DNA of 64,000 nucleotides, from positions 1-64,000 of the forward strand of contig NZ_JAJAEO010000187.1 in assembly GCF_020447225.1 (NCBI RefSeq), in the 5' to 3' direction. The notes beneath the pieces were generated by a model. That model was not told the origin of the DNA. It was given only the letters and a program-made list of their open reading frames with translations, and did no database searches. Origin of the DNA: Methylophaga pinxianii (GTDB lineage Bacteria; Pseudomonadota; Gammaproteobacteria; Nitrosococcales; Methylophagaceae). The position numbers and the translations under genes were made by a program. The first letter of the stretch is position 1, and every line of letters starts with the position of its first letter. Positions 17,755 to 28,758 of this stretch are shown here, one piece after another.

Positions 17755-20136
17755 TTAACTATTCCATTGCCAGTCACGAATTTCAGGTAAATCCTGGCCA
17801 TGTTCCCGGATATAGTCATCATGTTCTGCCAGTTTCTGTTGAATAAATAATTCAATTTCAGACACTTTCTCGCTGGGCAGCTCTGTTAAATGTTTGACGG
17901 CATTTTCCAGCAGATGAAAACGATCCAGACCATTAATCACCGCCATATCAAATGGCGTTGTGGTGGTGCCTTCTTCTTTGAACCCATGGACATGCAGGTT
18001 TTTATGATTGGTACGGCGATAAGTCAATCGATGTATCAACATTGGATAACCATGATAAGCAAAAATAACCGGTTTATCTTTGGTGAAGAAGGCATCAAAT
18101 TCATCTTCTTCAAGCCCATGAGGATGTTCACTGGGTGATTGTAATTTCATTAAGTCCACAACATTGATCACCCTGACTCTCAGCTCCGGCAAAAACATAT
18201 TCAGTAATTTCACCGCTGCCAGCGTTTCCATCGTCGGCACATCACCACAACAGGCCATCACCAGATCCGGTTCATTGCCCTCATCATTACTGGCCCAATC
18301 CCAGACACCCACACCAGCGGTGCAATGTTTTACTGCCGACTCCATATCCAGCCATTGCGGTGATGATTGTTTACCAGCCACAACTACATTCACATAGTTA
18401 CGGCTGCGCAGGCAATGATCGGTCACCGATAACAGTGTATTGGCATCAGGCGGCAGATACACCCGAACTACTTCGGCTTTTTTATTCACCACATGATCAA
18501 TAAAACCAGGATCCTGATGTGAAAAACCATTGTGATCCTGCCGCCAGACATGTGATGACAATAGATAGTTTAATGAGGCAACAGGTTTACGCCATGGAAT
18601 CTGATTACAGATTTTCAGCCACTTGGCATGCTGGTTAAACATCGAGTCGATAATATGAATAAAGGCTTCATAGCAGGAAAAAAAGCCGTGGCGCCCCGTT
18701 AACAGATAGCCTTCCAGCCAGCCCTGACATTGGTTTTCACTAAGCATCTCCATCACTCTGCCGTCTTTGGACAACTTGTCATCCTCTGGAATCATTTCCC
18801 CCATCCAGGTTCTGCCAGTGACTTCCAGAACATCCTGCCAACGATTGGAATTATTTTCATCTGGACTGAACAGACGGAAGTTCTTGGCCTCAAGATTCTG
18901 TTGCATCACATCGCGTAAAAATTTACCCATTACCCGGGTAGCTTCGCCTTTGGTGGTTCCCGGCTTTTTAACTTCCAGGGCATAATCACGAAAATCCGGT
19001 AACACCAAATCCTGCAACAGTTGTCCCCCATTGGCGTGAGGATTCGCGCCCATTCGGCGGTTACCTTCAGGTGCTAAAGCTGCCAGTTCCGCTTTGAATT
19101 TGCCATTGTCATCAAATAATTCTTCTGGTCGATAACTTTGCATCCATTTATTAAGGATTTCGAGATGCCCTTCCTTATCCATATCCCCCATGGGAACTTG
19201 ATGCGAACGGAAGGTGCCTTCCGTTTTCTTGCCATCAACTTCTTCTGGCCCAGTCCAGCCCTTAGGTGAACGAAGAATGATCATTGGCCAGCGGGGACGC
19301 AAATGCACGCCATGCTCTCGTGCGTCGGTTTGAATATGACGGATCTGTTCCAGGGCTTTATCCAACGTTGCCGCCATCAATTGATGCATTTGCTGCGGAT
19401 CATCACCTTCAACAAAATACGGCGTATAGCCATAACCGTAAAACAAGGCTTCCAGCTCATCATTAGGTATACGCGCCAGCACAGTCGGACTTGCGATTTT
19501 ATAACCATTCAAATGCAATATTGGTAATACCGCACCGTCATGCTGGGGATTTAAAAACTTATTGGAATGCCAGCTGGTTGCTAGCGCACCGGTTTCTGCT
19601 TCACCATCACCGACTACACAAGCCACCACCAAATCAGGATTATCAAATGCTGCGCCATACGCATGAGATAACGCGTAACCTAACTCACCCCCTTCATGGA
19701 TCGATCCTGGGGTTTCGGGAGCTACATGGCTGGGGACACCACCGGGAAAAGAAAACTGTTTGAATAAACGTTTTAATCCGGCTTCATCCTGTGAAATTTC
19801 CGGATAGGTTTCACTATAAGTCCCTTCCAGATAGGTATTGGCAACTAATGCTGGACCACCATGACCTGGACCAGCAATGTAGATCATATTCAGATCACGT
19901 TGCTTGATGACGCGGTTTAAATGCACGTAAATAAAATTAAGTCCAGGTGTGGTGCCCCAATGCCCTAATAGCCGTGGTTTGATATGGCTCGTTTGCAGTG
20001 GGTGTTTCATTAATGGATTGTCGTAAAGATAGATTTGCCCCACTGACAAATAATTTGCCGCACGCCAGTAAGCATGCATTTTGTTTAATAAGTCCTGATC
20101 CAGCGGTTGTAATGTATTTGATGCTTCAAATGTCAT
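17755..20136 (-). CDS. xfp: Phosphoketolase (xylulose-5-P/fructose-6-P)
   Basis: A thiamine diphosphate enzyme that cleaves xylulose-5-phosphate or fructose-6-phosphate with phosphate to acetyl phosphate and a shorter sugar phosphate. The 793-residue length fits the family. Signature segments are [10 protein letters not shown] (about residue 60), [10 protein letters not shown] (about 87), [25 protein letters not shown] (the ThDP and substrate region) and GDGEAETG (ThDP-Mg). [12 protein letters not shown] occurs in the C-terminal half. It lies 13 bases downstream of ackA, so acetyl phosphate made here can be converted to acetate and ATP. A similar pair is known in methanotrophs and other one-carbon users. 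Confidence 0.96.
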   Translation of the reverse strand: MTFEASNTLQPLDQDLLNKMHAYWRAANYLSVGQIYLYDNPLMKHPLQTSHIKPRLLGHWGTTPGLNFIYVHLNRVIKQRDLNMIYIAGPGHGGPALVANTYLEGTYSETYPEISQDEAGLKRLFKQFSFPGGVPSHVAPETPGSIHEGGELGYALSHAYGAAFDNPDLVVACVVGDGEAETGALATSWHSNKFLNPQHDGAVLPILHLNGYKIASPTVLARIPNDELEALFYGYGYTPYFVEGDDPQQMHQLMAATLDKALEQIRHIQTDAREHGVHLRPRWPMIILRSPKGWTGPEEVDGKKTEGTFRSHQVPMGDMDKEGHLEILNKWMQSYRPEELFDDNGKFKAELAALAPEGNRRMGANPHANGGQLLQDLVLPDFRDYALEVKKPGTTKGEATRVMGKFLRDVMQQNLEAKNFRLFSPDENNSNRWQDVLEVTGRTWMGEMIPEDDKLSKDGRVMEMLSENQCQGWLEGYLLTGRHGFFSCYEAFIHIIDSMFNQHAKWLKICNQIPWRKPVASLNYLLSSHVWRQDHNGFSHQDPGFIDHVVNKKAEVVRVYLPPDANTLLSVTDHCLRSRNYVNVVVAGKQSSPQWLDMESAVKHCTAGVGVWDWASNDEGNEPDLVMACCGDVPTMETLAAVKLLNMFLPELRVRVINVVDLMKLQSPSEHPHGLEEDEFDAFFTKDKPVIFAYHGYPMLIHRLTYRRTNHKNLHVHGFKEEGTTTTPFDMAVINGLDRFHLLENAVKHLTELPSEKVSEIELFIQQKLAEHDDYIREHGQDLPEIRDWQWNS

Positions 20137-20149
20137 TTTGCTTTTCCCC

Positions 20150-21343
20150 TTAATGATTCAGGTTCAACAGATCACACATGGATTGCGCAATCATTAATTC
20201 TTCGTCGGTCGAGATTACCCAGACCGTTACCCTGCTTTGTCGGCTGGATATCTGCAGCGCGTTTTGCTGGTTCAAATCCCTATCAAGTTCGATACCCATA
20301 AATGTCAGTTGTTCACAGATCTGGGAACGAATTTCAGCGACGTTTTCGCCAATACCACCAGAAAAAACCAGCGTATCCAGCCCGCCTAAAGCGGCAGCAT
20401 AGGCGCCAATCTGTTTTTTGGCCTGATAACAAAAGACGTCTATAGCCTCTTGGGCATGACGATCATCAGAGCGGGTTTGTAAAAGCTGCTGCATATCGCT
20501 GGTCGTAGTGGAAATTCCCAGTAATCCAGATTGCTGGTTAATCATTGTTTCAAACTGCTGCTCCGTCATGCTTTCACTTCGGTTAAGAAGCCCAAATAAA
20601 CCGGGATCCAGATCACCACTGCGGGTCCCCATCACCAGACCCGCTGCTGGTGTCATAGCCATCGTGGTATCAATAGATTGTCCATTCTTTATTGCCGCCA
20701 TACTGGCACCATTGCCCAGATGCGCGAGAATAATCTTTTGCTGGTTGATTCTGCTCCCTTCATGCTGATGCAACATCTGCATCAGATATTGATATGACAA
20801 ACCATGAAAACCATAACGGTAGATACCTTTATCAAAGTAATAGCGGGGGATCGGCAGGAGTTTGGCTACATTTGGCAGCGTCTGGTGAAATTCCGTATCA
20901 AAACAAACCAGTTGTTTGATATACGGAAATTGTTGCTCCAGCGCTTCAATTAACTGAATTTCGCCGGGTAAATGCTGAGGATCGAGCGGAGTTATTGCTG
21001 ATAAATGCTTGAGTAAATCTTTTGTGACCCATTGCGGTTTTTTATATTGATGGCCACCGTGAACAATTCGATGGCCGATAGCTTGCAATGAATTGATATT
21101 GAGGTGCTGCTGAAACCATTCCAAAAGTACCGCTACAGCTTGCTGGTAGTTATCGGCTTGAACCTCTGTTGTTACCTCGCCGGCACTGGAATCATTAACG
21201 CACAGGCTGGCAGTGGGCAACCCCAAACCTGTGAGCTTGCCTGATAAGAAGGGAGTCAGCGATTCGTCTACGTTGTACAACGTAAATTTAATACTGGATG
21301 AACCGCCATTGATAGTTAAAAAATACGTTTTATCTTTGGGCAT
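20150..21343 (-). CDS. ackA: Acetate kinase
   Basis: Converts acetyl phosphate and ADP to acetate and ATP, reversibly. It has an ASKHA fold of 397 residues with [10 protein letters not shown] at the N terminus, [29 protein letters not shown] and [10 protein letters not shown]. The usual DTAFH motif reads DTEFH here, and the second residue of the usual N[CA]GSSS motif is Gly. It is promoter-proximal in the ackA-xfp pair. The 162 bases upstream (21344-21505) are AT-rich and presumably hold the operon promoter, but I could not pick a convincing -35/-10 pair. Confidence 0.94.
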   Translation of the reverse strand: MPKDKTYFLTINGGSSSIKFTLYNVDESLTPFLSGKLTGLGLPTASLCVNDSSAGEVTTEVQADNYQQAVAVLLEWFQQHLNINSLQAIGHRIVHGGHQYKKPQWVTKDLLKHLSAITPLDPQHLPGEIQLIEALEQQFPYIKQLVCFDTEFHQTLPNVAKLLPIPRYYFDKGIYRYGFHGLSYQYLMQMLHQHEGSRINQQKIILAHLGNGASMAAIKNGQSIDTTMAMTPAAGLVMGTRSGDLDPGLFGLLNRSESMTEQQFETMINQQSGLLGISTTTSDMQQLLQTRSDDRHAQEAIDVFCYQAKKQIGAYAAALGGLDTLVFSGGIGENVAEIRSQICEQLTFMGIELDRDLNQQNALQISSRQSRVTVWVISTDEELMIAQSMCDLLNLNH

Positions 21344-21505
21344 AATCGATCCATTAGATTAAATTCGATCATGCCCACACTAAACCGCTTTGTATACCCA
21401 AGAAACAGATTAATAATGCTATCGTTGATTCAGATCAGCAGAAAGCGCTATTAATTAAATTGTCTCAGTCCATAGATAAGTGGCATAGGTGACTAACTAC
21501 CAACG

Positions 21506-22912
21506 TTAAATTTTACGCCAGCTGGTTTTACCTGCAGCATCTTCAAGCACAATACCCATCTCGGTCAATTTATCCCGAATTTCATCGGCCCGCGCCCAGT
21601 TTTTATCAGCACGCGCCTTATTTCGTTCTGCTACTAGCTCATCAATTTCTGTAGGAGTTATCAAGGGTATTGCTTCTTCAATTACAGTTTCGATACCCCG
21701 CTGAAGATACTCATCAACATCCTGCTGAAACAAACCCAACACATCGCCAAAAGACAGTAGCAGCCCAGCATAATATTCAGCCGAACTATCTTCTTGCTTT
21801 CGCGCTTTATTGAGCGCCTGCCGCACATCAGCCAGAACAGATAAGGCCAATGCCGTATTAAAATCATCATCCATGGCTTCACGAAACCGTGGGGCAAACT
21901 CAGCATCATTCTGCCAGTTAACGGCTTGAGGAGTAACATCACGTAAGGAATGATAAAAACGGGTTAACGCCGTTTTGGCCTGTTCCAGCTGATCTTCTGC
22001 ATAATTCAAAGGACTGCGGTAATGACTCATTAAAATGAAATAACGAACTGCTTCCGCCGGATACTTTGCCAATACTTCGCGCACGGTAAAGAAATTACCC
22101 AGCGATTTGGACATCTTTTCGTCATCAATCCGCACAAAACCATTGTGCATCCAATAATTCACACTCTGACAGCCATGTGCCCCTTCTGATTGCGCAATTT
22201 CATTTTCGTGGTGGGGGAACTGCAAGTCCTGACCACCTCCATGAATATCAAAGTGATGACCCAGGCATTCTGCAGACATGGCGGAACATTCAATATGCCA
22301 GCCAGGACGTCCTGCTCCCCAAGGGGATTCCCAGGAGGGTTCTTCAGGTTTAGCGGCTTTCCACAATACAAAATCCAAAGGATCGGTTTTGGCTTCATTT
22401 ACGGCAATGCGTTCACCAGCACGTAATTCATCTATCTGCCGGCCCGAGAGTTTGCCATAACCTGAAAATTCGCTGACATCGTAATAGACATCACCATTAT
22501 CAGCGACATAGGCCATCCCTTTATCAATCAATGTCTGAATCATATCCAGTATCGGTTGCATGGCTTCAGTCGCACGAGGTTCACGGTCTGGTCTGAGTAC
22601 CCCTAAAGCATCGGCATCAGCGTGCATTTCATTGATATAGCGCTCGGTCAGTGTCTGAATCGTTTCGCCGTTATCCGCTGCCCGTTTGATAATTTTGTCA
22701 TCAATGTCGGTGATATTACGAATATAGGTCACATCATAACCACTGGCCCGCAAATAACGGGTCACCACATCAAACACGACCATTACCCGTGCATGGCCGA
22801 CATGACAGAGGTCATAGACCGTCATACCACAGACATACATTTTGACTTTGCCAGGCTCGATTGGTTTAAAGACTTCTTTCTGTTTGGATAAGGTGTTGTA
22901 AAGTTTTAACAT
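21506..22912 (-). CDS. cysS: Cysteinyl-tRNA synthetase
   Basis: A class I aminoacyl-tRNA synthetase charging tRNA-Cys. The HIGH equivalent is CHVGHARV (about residue 36), and the KMSKS motif is EKMSKSLGN (about 268). The zinc site uses Cys28 of YVCGMTVYD, a Cys in HIECSAMS, and HHENE. The 468-residue length is typical. It lies three bases downstream of glnS, on the same strand, in what looks like a two-gene operon. Confidence 0.97.
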   Translation of the reverse strand: MLKLYNTLSKQKEVFKPIEPGKVKMYVCGMTVYDLCHVGHARVMVVFDVVTRYLRASGYDVTYIRNITDIDDKIIKRAADNGETIQTLTERYINEMHADADALGVLRPDREPRATEAMQPILDMIQTLIDKGMAYVADNGDVYYDVSEFSGYGKLSGRQIDELRAGERIAVNEAKTDPLDFVLWKAAKPEEPSWESPWGAGRPGWHIECSAMSAECLGHHFDIHGGGQDLQFPHHENEIAQSEGAHGCQSVNYWMHNGFVRIDDEKMSKSLGNFFTVREVLAKYPAEAVRYFILMSHYRSPLNYAEDQLEQAKTALTRFYHSLRDVTPQAVNWQNDAEFAPRFREAMDDDFNTALALSVLADVRQALNKARKQEDSSAEYYAGLLLSFGDVLGLFQQDVDEYLQRGIETVIEEAIPLITPTEIDELVAERNKARADKNWARADEIRDKLTEMGIVLEDAAGKTSWRKI

Positions 22913-22915
22913 TTT

Positions 22916-24583
22916 TTACTTTTCTGAAGTATCTTTTAGACCAATAGTGAGATTGAACACCGGCGTATCGAGGCGATGATCATAACGATCACTGACAAAA
23001 TAGCCCTCTCGTTCAAACTGAAAGACAGTTTCCGGTTCACAATTGACAATAGCCGGTTCGGCAATCGCTTTTATGACCTTTAACGAATCCGGGTTAACGT
23101 CATCAAGATAGTTACCGGTGGCTTTTCCTGGTGCTTCGGCCAAAAACAATCTGTCGTATAAGCGCAGTTCGACTTCTTTGCCTTCTGTTGCTGAAACCCA
23201 GTGAATCACACCACGAGGTTTTATTTCAGCGGGCGGGTTTTGACCAACCGTATCAGGCACTAATGAGGCTACCACTTCAATGATGTCACCTTTGTCATTC
23301 TTGATAACTTCGTCAGCCTTAATGACATAAGCACCGCGTAACCGAACATAATCGCCGATCACCAAGCGCTTGAATTTTTTCCGGCTCAGGCTGGTATCTT
23401 CGGTAAAGTCAGAAGCATCAATGAATATCTCTTTTGTGAATGGCAATAAACGATGCCCCATGGCTTCCTGTTGCGGATGATTCGCGACTTCCAGCCATTC
23501 AATACTTTCAGCAGCATTGGTGATGGTCACTTTCAAGGGATTGAGCACACACATGGCACGTGCTGCGTTTTCATTTAAATCTTTACGGATTTCAAATTCC
23601 AGCTGGGCAATATCCACGATACCATCTGTTTTGGCCACAGCCAGACCATTACAAAATGCGCGTAACGCCGCAGCTGTATAACCGCGTCTTCTCATGCCTG
23701 AAATTGTTGGCATTCTGGGATCATTCCAGCCGTCAACGATATGTTCATCGACCAGTTGTTTTAAATTGCGCTTACTGGTCACCGTATGGTTAAGATTAAG
23801 ACGGCCAAACTCATACTGCTTGGGCTTTGAAGGCACTGGCAGGTTTTCGATAAACCACTCATATAACGGGCGGTGATCCTGAAATTCCAGCGTACAGATA
23901 CTATGGGTAACACCTTCAATCGCGTCGCCCTGCCCGTGGGCAAAATCATAGCTGGGATAAATACACCATTTGTCACCGGTTTGGTGATGTGGCTGCTTAC
24001 GAATGCGATAGAGAATCGGGTCTCGCAGGTTCATGTTAGGCGAAGCCATATCGATTTTCGCGCGCAAAACACAAAAACCTTCAGCAAAGTCGCCATTTTT
24101 CATTTTTTCAAACAATGTAAGGTTTTCTTCTACGCTGCGATTTCGAAATGGAGATTCTTTACCCGGCTTTGTCGCCCAGCCACGATATTCACTGGCCTGT
24201 TCGGCAGTCAGATCACAAACATAGGCTTTGCCTTGCTTGATCAGATGAACAGCCCAATCGTAGAACTGCTCAAAGTAGCTTGACGCATAACGCACGTCAC
24301 CTGCCCATTGAAACCCCAACCACAGAACGTCTTCTTTAATGACTTCGATGTATTCCTGCTCTTCTTTAGCGGGATTGGTGTCATCAAAACGTAAATGACA
24401 ATCCCCACCAAACTCTTCAGCCAAACCAAAGTTCAGGCAGATAGACTTGGCATGTCCGATGTGCAGATAGCCATTGGGCTCTGGTGGAAAGCGGGTAACC
24501 ACTTTTCCGGCCACCCGGCCAGTGTCAATATCTTCCTGAATGATAGGGCGTATAAAATTATGATTGACAGCGGATTCCGACAT
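22916..24583 (-). CDS. glnS: Glutaminyl-tRNA synthetase
   Basis: A class I synthetase charging tRNA-Gln directly. The HIGH motif is GYLHIGHAKS near residue 37, FDDTNP follows, and the degenerate KMSKS loop is TSKRNLKQL. The 555 residues include the two C-terminal anticodon-binding beta barrels. Its 150-base upstream region is shared divergently with the PPIase gene. GlnRS, rather than the GatCAB route, is typical of gammaproteobacteria. Confidence 0.97.
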   Translation of the reverse strand: MSESAVNHNFIRPIIQEDIDTGRVAGKVVTRFPPEPNGYLHIGHAKSICLNFGLAEEFGGDCHLRFDDTNPAKEEQEYIEVIKEDVLWLGFQWAGDVRYASSYFEQFYDWAVHLIKQGKAYVCDLTAEQASEYRGWATKPGKESPFRNRSVEENLTLFEKMKNGDFAEGFCVLRAKIDMASPNMNLRDPILYRIRKQPHHQTGDKWCIYPSYDFAHGQGDAIEGVTHSICTLEFQDHRPLYEWFIENLPVPSKPKQYEFGRLNLNHTVTSKRNLKQLVDEHIVDGWNDPRMPTISGMRRRGYTAAALRAFCNGLAVAKTDGIVDIAQLEFEIRKDLNENAARAMCVLNPLKVTITNAAESIEWLEVANHPQQEAMGHRLLPFTKEIFIDASDFTEDTSLSRKKFKRLVIGDYVRLRGAYVIKADEVIKNDKGDIIEVVASLVPDTVGQNPPAEIKPRGVIHWVSATEGKEVELRLYDRLFLAEAPGKATGNYLDDVNPDSLKVIKAIAEPAIVNCEPETVFQFEREGYFVSDRYDHRLDTPVFNLTIGLKDTSEK

Positions 24584-24748
24584 ATTGAGTATTTATAGTT
24601 AATTGTGAACGCGCATTATACGCTGTCAGCAGCCTAGGATAACAGCGCTGTTTCGGCATGCTGCCTCAGCAAAGGTCTTTATTGTCTTCACCTGAGTCTG
24701 TGAGATGGACTATCATGATGGTTTTTTGCAATTTTGGATGATAACCCC

Positions 24749-25330
24749 ATGAAATTACTTTATCGCCATCTGGCACCCCTGTTTTTTGCTTCGTTTTCGC
24801 TGGCTGCCCAGGCCGAAGGTGGCAGCACAGAAACTAAAGTGAAGCTCAGCACCAATCACGGCGACATTGTTATCGCACTGAACGCTGAGAAAGCTCCAGA
24901 AACAGTCGCCAACTTCATCCGCTATGTTGAAGCCGGGTTTTATGATGGCACTATTTTTCACCGCGTTATTGAAAATTTCATGATTCAAGGTGGTGGGTTT
25001 GATGAATCCTTTAAGCAGAAAAAAACACAAACCCCAATTCAGAATGAAGCCGATAACGGTTTAAGCAACAAACGTGGCAGCATCGCCATGGCGCGCACCG
25101 GCGATCCACATTCAGCCACAGCGCAGTTTTTTATCAATACAAAAGATAATGACTTTTTGAATTACCGCGGCAAAACCATGCAGGATTGGGGCTATGCGGT
25201 CTTTGGTGAAGTTGTTGAAGGTATGGATGTGGTGGACTCAATCCGCAAAGTGACAACCACAATGCGCGGCGGTCACCAGGATGTTCCTGAAGAAACTGTA
25301 GTGATTGAAAAAGCTGTTGTGGTCGAGTAG
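24749..25330 (+). CDS. Periplasmic cyclophilin-type peptidyl-prolyl isomerase
   Basis: Catalyses cis-trans isomerisation of prolyl bonds. The ATG at 24749 is chosen because it starts directly with a signal peptide ([16 protein letters not shown], cleavage probably after AAQA) and has a GGAT element upstream; an in-frame TTG lies at 24734. The cyclophilin core has [13 protein letters not shown], the active-site Arg in [24 protein letters not shown] and [16 protein letters not shown]. The signal peptide sends it to the periplasm, as for PpiA, although the domain is closer in length to PpiB-type cyclophilins. It is followed by lpxH 15 bases later. Confidence 0.9.
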   Translation: MKLLYRHLAPLFFASFSLAAQAEGGSTETKVKLSTNHGDIVIALNAEKAPETVANFIRYVEAGFYDGTIFHRVIENFMIQGGGFDESFKQKKTQTPIQNEADNGLSNKRGSIAMARTGDPHSATAQFFINTKDNDFLNYRGKTMQDWGYAVFGEVVEGMDVVDSIRKVTTTMRGGHQDVPEETVVIEKAVVVE

Positions 25331-25345
25331 GCACGCGCTCAATAA

Positions 25346-26098
25346 ATGAAAACACTTTTTATCTCAGATCTGCATCTTAGTCCTGACCAGCCGGAGCTTA
25401 TCCGGCTGGCCACTGACTTTATTAAAAATCAGACTGAGGTAGATGCGTTTTATATTCTCGGCGATATTTTTAATACCTGGCTGGGTGACGACTTAATCCC
25501 GGAAGAGTTCGAACCGTTTATTCAAGCCTTGCAAGATCAACAGCAGCAAGGTAGTAAGATTTTTCTGATGGTTGGTAATCGTGACTTTATGCTGGGGAAT
25601 GATTTTGCCAGACTGGTTGGCGGTACTTTATTGGCAGATCCTGTGGTGGCGAATCTCTATGGTCATCCAATTTTATTGATGCACGGTGATAGTTTGTGTA
25701 CCGATGATGTCGGTTATCAGCGTTATCGAAACGTCGTGCGTAAGCGCTGGTTACAAAAGCTGTTTCTGGCCATGCCCTTGTCCATTCGGCAACGTATTTC
25801 CGACAAAATCAAAGCCAAAAGCAAACAGAAAAAGCAGTATAAACAAGCACAAATTATGGACGTCAATCCTGCAGCAGTGCGACAGGAAATGAAGAAGCAC
25901 AAGGTAAATTTATTGCTGCATGGCCATACGCATCGTCCAGCCATCCATCAACTGGAATCGATACAAACTATTCCGAGCTACCGGATTGTTTTAGGTGATT
26001 GGCAGCCTGAGCCCAGTTATCTCGAAATCACCCCTGAAGCAATACGCCTGGTTGATAACCGCTTGCCCCATGGAGAATTACTTCTCTCATTCACGTGA
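25346..26098 (+). CDS. lpxH: UDP-2,3-diacylglucosamine diphosphatase
   Basis: Cleaves UDP-2,3-diacylglucosamine to lipid X and UMP in lipid A synthesis. It is a calcineurin-type metallophosphoesterase of 250 residues with FISDLHLS, ILGDIFNTWLGDD, VGNRDFMLG, MHGDSLCTDD and LLHGHTHRPA, which together supply the Mn-binding residues. It confirms an LPS-producing outer membrane. Its last 12 bases overlap the tail of dsbC on the opposite strand. Confidence 0.96.
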   Translation: MKTLFISDLHLSPDQPELIRLATDFIKNQTEVDAFYILGDIFNTWLGDDLIPEEFEPFIQALQDQQQQGSKIFLMVGNRDFMLGNDFARLVGGTLLADPVVANLYGHPILLMHGDSLCTDDVGYQRYRNVVRKRWLQKLFLAMPLSIRQRISDKIKAKSKQKKQYKQAQIMDVNPAAVRQEMKKHKVNLLLHGHTHRPAIHQLESIQTIPSYRIVLGDWQPEPSYLEITPEAIRLVDNRLPHGELLLSFT

Positions 26099-26815
26099 GC
26101 CGATATACTCGTCCAGCACGTCACGCAGTTTTTGGGGTGGCAGATACCCCGGTAACATCTGACCATCATCCAGGAAAATAGCTGGGGTGCCACGAACGCC
26201 TAATTTACCGCCAATTTCAAATTGTTCGGCCACTGGATTATCAGCACATAAAGAAGTTTTATTCACTTCACGCTGCGCTTTGGCATCTGTCATGGCTTTC
26301 TGCTGATCCTTGGCACACCAGACTTCTATTAATTTATTCGCCGATTCGGATTCTGCCCCGGCGCGTGGAAACGCCATATAACGAATGGTAATGCCTAAAT
26401 CATTATAGTCTTTCACCTGACGATGCAATTCTCGGCAATAGCCGCAATCAACATCGGTAAACACCGTGACGGTATATTCTGGTTTTTTTGCGGCGAAGAT
26501 AATCATCTCATCTTCATTTATCCGATCCAGCAATCCTTTTTTCACTTCCAAACGTCGGGCTTCGGTAATATTCTCACGTGACTCTAATGCCAGAATATCG
26601 CCTTGCAATAAATACTGGCCGTCTGCCGTAAAGTAATAAATCCGATCATCAATAACGGCTTCGTATAATCCCGTCTGACCAACAGGTGCTAATGATTGCA
26701 ATTGCATATCCGGTAGTTGTTTTTGCAGTTCGGCTTTTAATTCTGCCATTTCATCTGCATGTACCAGACTTACGCAGAGCAATAATGGCAACCATGCCAG
26801 TCGGCTTAAATTCAT
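26087..26815 (-). CDS. dsbC: Thiol:disulfide interchange protein DsbC
   Basis: A periplasmic disulfide isomerase. The signal peptide is MNLSRLAWLPLLLCVSLVHA. An N-terminal dimerisation domain comes next, then a thioredoxin domain with the CGYC active site in DVDCGYCREL. The cis-proline loop is RGTPAIFL, and a second cysteine pair is present (WCAKD and LCADN). The 242-residue length matches E. coli DsbC. It runs convergently into lpxH with a 12-base overlap and lies 13 bases after yajQ. Confidence 0.95.
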   Translation of the reverse strand: MNLSRLAWLPLLLCVSLVHADEMAELKAELQKQLPDMQLQSLAPVGQTGLYEAVIDDRIYYFTADGQYLLQGDILALESRENITEARRLEVKKGLLDRINEDEMIIFAAKKPEYTVTVFTDVDCGYCRELHRQVKDYNDLGITIRYMAFPRAGAESESANKLIEVWCAKDQQKAMTDAKAQREVNKTSLCADNPVAEQFEIGGKLGVRGTPAIFLDDGQMLPGYLPPQKLRDVLDEYIGSRE

Positions 26816-26828
26816 TCGGTCAGTTCTC

Positions 26829-27314
26829 TTAGTCTCTAAAATTATTGAATTGCAGTGGCATATCTATCGAATCATGACTTTTTAACAGTGCCATGACCTG
26901 CTGAAGATCATCACGTTTTTTACCAGTGACTCTGACACTATCACCCTGCACCGCTGCCTGTACTTTAATTTTGCTTTCTTTAATCAATTTGACAATAGTG
27001 CGCGAGAGATCTTTTTCAATTCCTTCACGTACCAATACATCCTGTTTGCGCATCTTGCCATATCCCACAGGATCTTTTAGCTCAAGGCAGCTGATATCAA
27101 TCCCACGTTTAACCAGTTTCATTCTGAGGATGTCGAGCAACTGATCAAGTTGAAAATCGCTGTTGGCAAACATGGTCAGCGTTTTGTCTGACTGCTCAAC
27201 TTTGGCTTCGGTTCCGCGAAAATCAAAGCGGTTATCCAGTTCCCGGTTTGTCTGATCAACGGCATTGGTCAGTTCATGTTTGTCTACTTCAGAGACAATA
27301 TCAAATGAGGGCAT
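26829..27314 (-). CDS. yajQ: YajQ family nucleotide/cyclic-di-GMP-binding protein
   Basis: A small cytosolic protein of the YajQ family, members of which bind cyclic di-GMP or nucleotides and nucleic acids. The ATG at 27314 is chosen: [15 protein letters not shown] is the family N terminus, and GGGAG lies seven to eight bases upstream. A TTG at 27332 would add six residues. Further hallmarks are NRFDFRG and [10 protein letters not shown] with [16 protein letters not shown] at the C terminus. It sits between xerD and dsbC. Confidence 0.94.
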   Translation of the reverse strand: MPSFDIVSEVDKHELTNAVDQTNRELDNRFDFRGTEAKVEQSDKTLTMFANSDFQLDQLLDILRMKLVKRGIDISCLELKDPVGYGKMRKQDVLVREGIEKDLSRTIVKLIKESKIKVQAAVQGDSVRVTGKKRDDLQQVMALLKSHDSIDMPLQFNNFRD

Positions 27315-27382
27315 CAAGCTTCTCCCAATCAAATTAAATTTTAACCCGTCAGTTTACCATCAGCCCACACAGCAGCGGAAAT

Positions 27383-28288
27383 TCAACCACGAGGATGATG
27401 CTGATTATGCATTTGTTGCAATCTGGCTTTGGCAACATGCGTATAAATCTGGGTGGTCGATAAATCAGCATGGCCTAATAACAATTGCACGACACGTAAA
27501 TCGGCACCATGATTAAGTAAATGTGTAGCAAAAGCATGACGTAAGGTATGAGGCGAAAGTGGTTTGTCGATGTTTGCCAGTTGGGCGTAACGTTTGATGA
27601 TGTACCAGAAAGCCTGTCGTGTCATTGATTGGCCTCGACGGGTTGGAAACAAATCATCGGTGATCTGCCCTTGTAATAATTGCGGTCGGCTTTCCAGCAA
27701 ATACAATTGCAACCAGTCCAGCGCCGTTTCCCCTAACGGAACCAATCTCTCTTTATTGCCTTTGCCAATGCAGCGGATCAAACCCTGACGCATATTAAGT
27801 TGTTCGAACGTGAGCGCCACCAGTTCAGAAACGCGTAAGCCGGTGGCATACAGGACTTCCAACATCGTTCTATCGCGCATACCTAATGCCGTGTCAGTAT
27901 CTGGTTGCGCTAAAAGATTGATGACATCTTCTTCAGACAAACTGCCTGGCAATGATTTGCCTAGTCTGGGCGATTCCAGCATCGCGGTAGGATCTGAATC
28001 TCGTATATCTTCACGACATAAATAGCGGTAAAAACGGCGAAGGCTGGAAAGCAATCGCGCATCACTGCGCACCTTTTTGCCATCGCGCATTCGCTGCTGC
28101 AGATAGCGCTGAATATGTTCACGCTCGGCATTACTTAAGGTCACATCAAATGGCTGCAGCCAGCTGGCAAAGGCGACTAAATCATGTTGATAGGCGGTTA
28201 CCGTGTTATCACTAAGTCCAGACTCCAGCCATAATGAATCAAGAAAACGCTGGAGATGACTTTCTTGATTATCAACAGATGGTTTCAT
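27383..28288 (-). CDS. xerD: Site-specific tyrosine recombinase XerD
   Basis: Together with XerC it resolves chromosome dimers at dif. It has an N-terminal SAM-like core-binding domain (about residues 10-95) and a catalytic domain with Arg in ATGLRVSEL, Lys in CIGKGNKER, HxxR in SPHTLRHAFATHLL, His in LLGHADLSTT, and the nucleophile Tyr in TQIYTHV. The 301 residues are standard for XerD. No attachment site or mobile gene surrounds it, so it is the housekeeping enzyme and not an integron or phage integrase. Confidence 0.94.
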   Translation of the reverse strand: MKPSVDNQESHLQRFLDSLWLESGLSDNTVTAYQHDLVAFASWLQPFDVTLSNAEREHIQRYLQQRMRDGKKVRSDARLLSSLRRFYRYLCREDIRDSDPTAMLESPRLGKSLPGSLSEEDVINLLAQPDTDTALGMRDRTMLEVLYATGLRVSELVALTFEQLNMRQGLIRCIGKGNKERLVPLGETALDWLQLYLLESRPQLLQGQITDDLFPTRRGQSMTRQAFWYIIKRYAQLANIDKPLSPHTLRHAFATHLLNHGADLRVVQLLLGHADLSTTQIYTHVAKARLQQMHNQHHPRG

Positions 28289-28330
28289 GTGCTTGCTTCA
28301 TTTGCTCACGCTGAACCTGGTTATAGGCGT

Positions 28331-28372
28331 AAAAAAAGGACAAAGTTGATAGTCAACTTTGCCCTTCTTTTT
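28331..28372. terminator. Bidirectional Rho-independent terminator after rplS
   Basis: CAAAGTTGA at 28341-28349 pairs with TCAACTTTG at 28353-28361, extended by GG/CC beyond one mismatch, with a TAG loop. On the minus strand it is followed by seven T (complement of 28331-28337), so it ends the rpsP-rplS operon. On the plus strand it is followed by TTCTTTTT. Confidence 0.8.
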
Positions 28373-28400
28373 ATCACAACGGATCAAAAGATCCGCTGGA

Positions 28401-28745
28401 TTACAATTTTTCTTTAATACGTGCAGCCTTACCAGTCAGATCACGCAGATAGTAAAGTTTTGCACGGCGAACATCACCACGACGTTTTAATTCAACACTG
28501 GCGATAGTTGGACTGTGAGCCTGGAAAACACGCTCAACACCTACACCGTTAGAGATTTTGCGAACAGTGAAAGCTGAATGCAAACCACGGTTACGTTTTG
28601 CGATAACGATGCCTTCAAAAGCCTGTTCACGCTCACGCTCACCTTCTTTAATACGAACCTTGACAACAATTGTGTCACCGGCAGAAAAATCCGGAATATC
28701 CGTTCTTAATTGTTCAGCGTTAAGCTGATCGATAATGTTACTCAT
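28401..28745 (-). CDS. rplS: 50S ribosomal protein L19
   Basis: A large-subunit ribosomal protein at the subunit interface. The ATG at 28745 is preferred: it yields 114 residues starting [12 protein letters not shown], the usual N terminus, with GGGAGC at a proper distance. The longer frame from 28781 would overlap trmD. The core motifs [25 protein letters not shown] and [10 protein letters not shown] are intact. It is the last gene of the rpsP-rimM-trmD-rplS operon. Confidence 0.97.
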   Translation of the reverse strand: MSNIIDQLNAEQLRTDIPDFSAGDTIVVKVRIKEGEREREQAFEGIVIAKRNRGLHSAFTVRKISNGVGVERVFQAHSPTIASVELKRRGDVRRAKLYYLRDLTGKAARIKEKL

Positions 28746-28758
28746 TGTTTGCTCCCAA

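Noticed and set aside
23873-24283. A 136-codon plus-strand frame opposite glnS
   Set aside because: Antisense to the conserved HIGH-containing part of glnS; no ribosome-binding site and no recognisable domain.
27383-28288. XerD as a phage or integron integrase
   Set aside because: Its length, motifs and conserved neighbours (yajQ, rplS operon) fit the chromosomal dimer-resolution recombinase.
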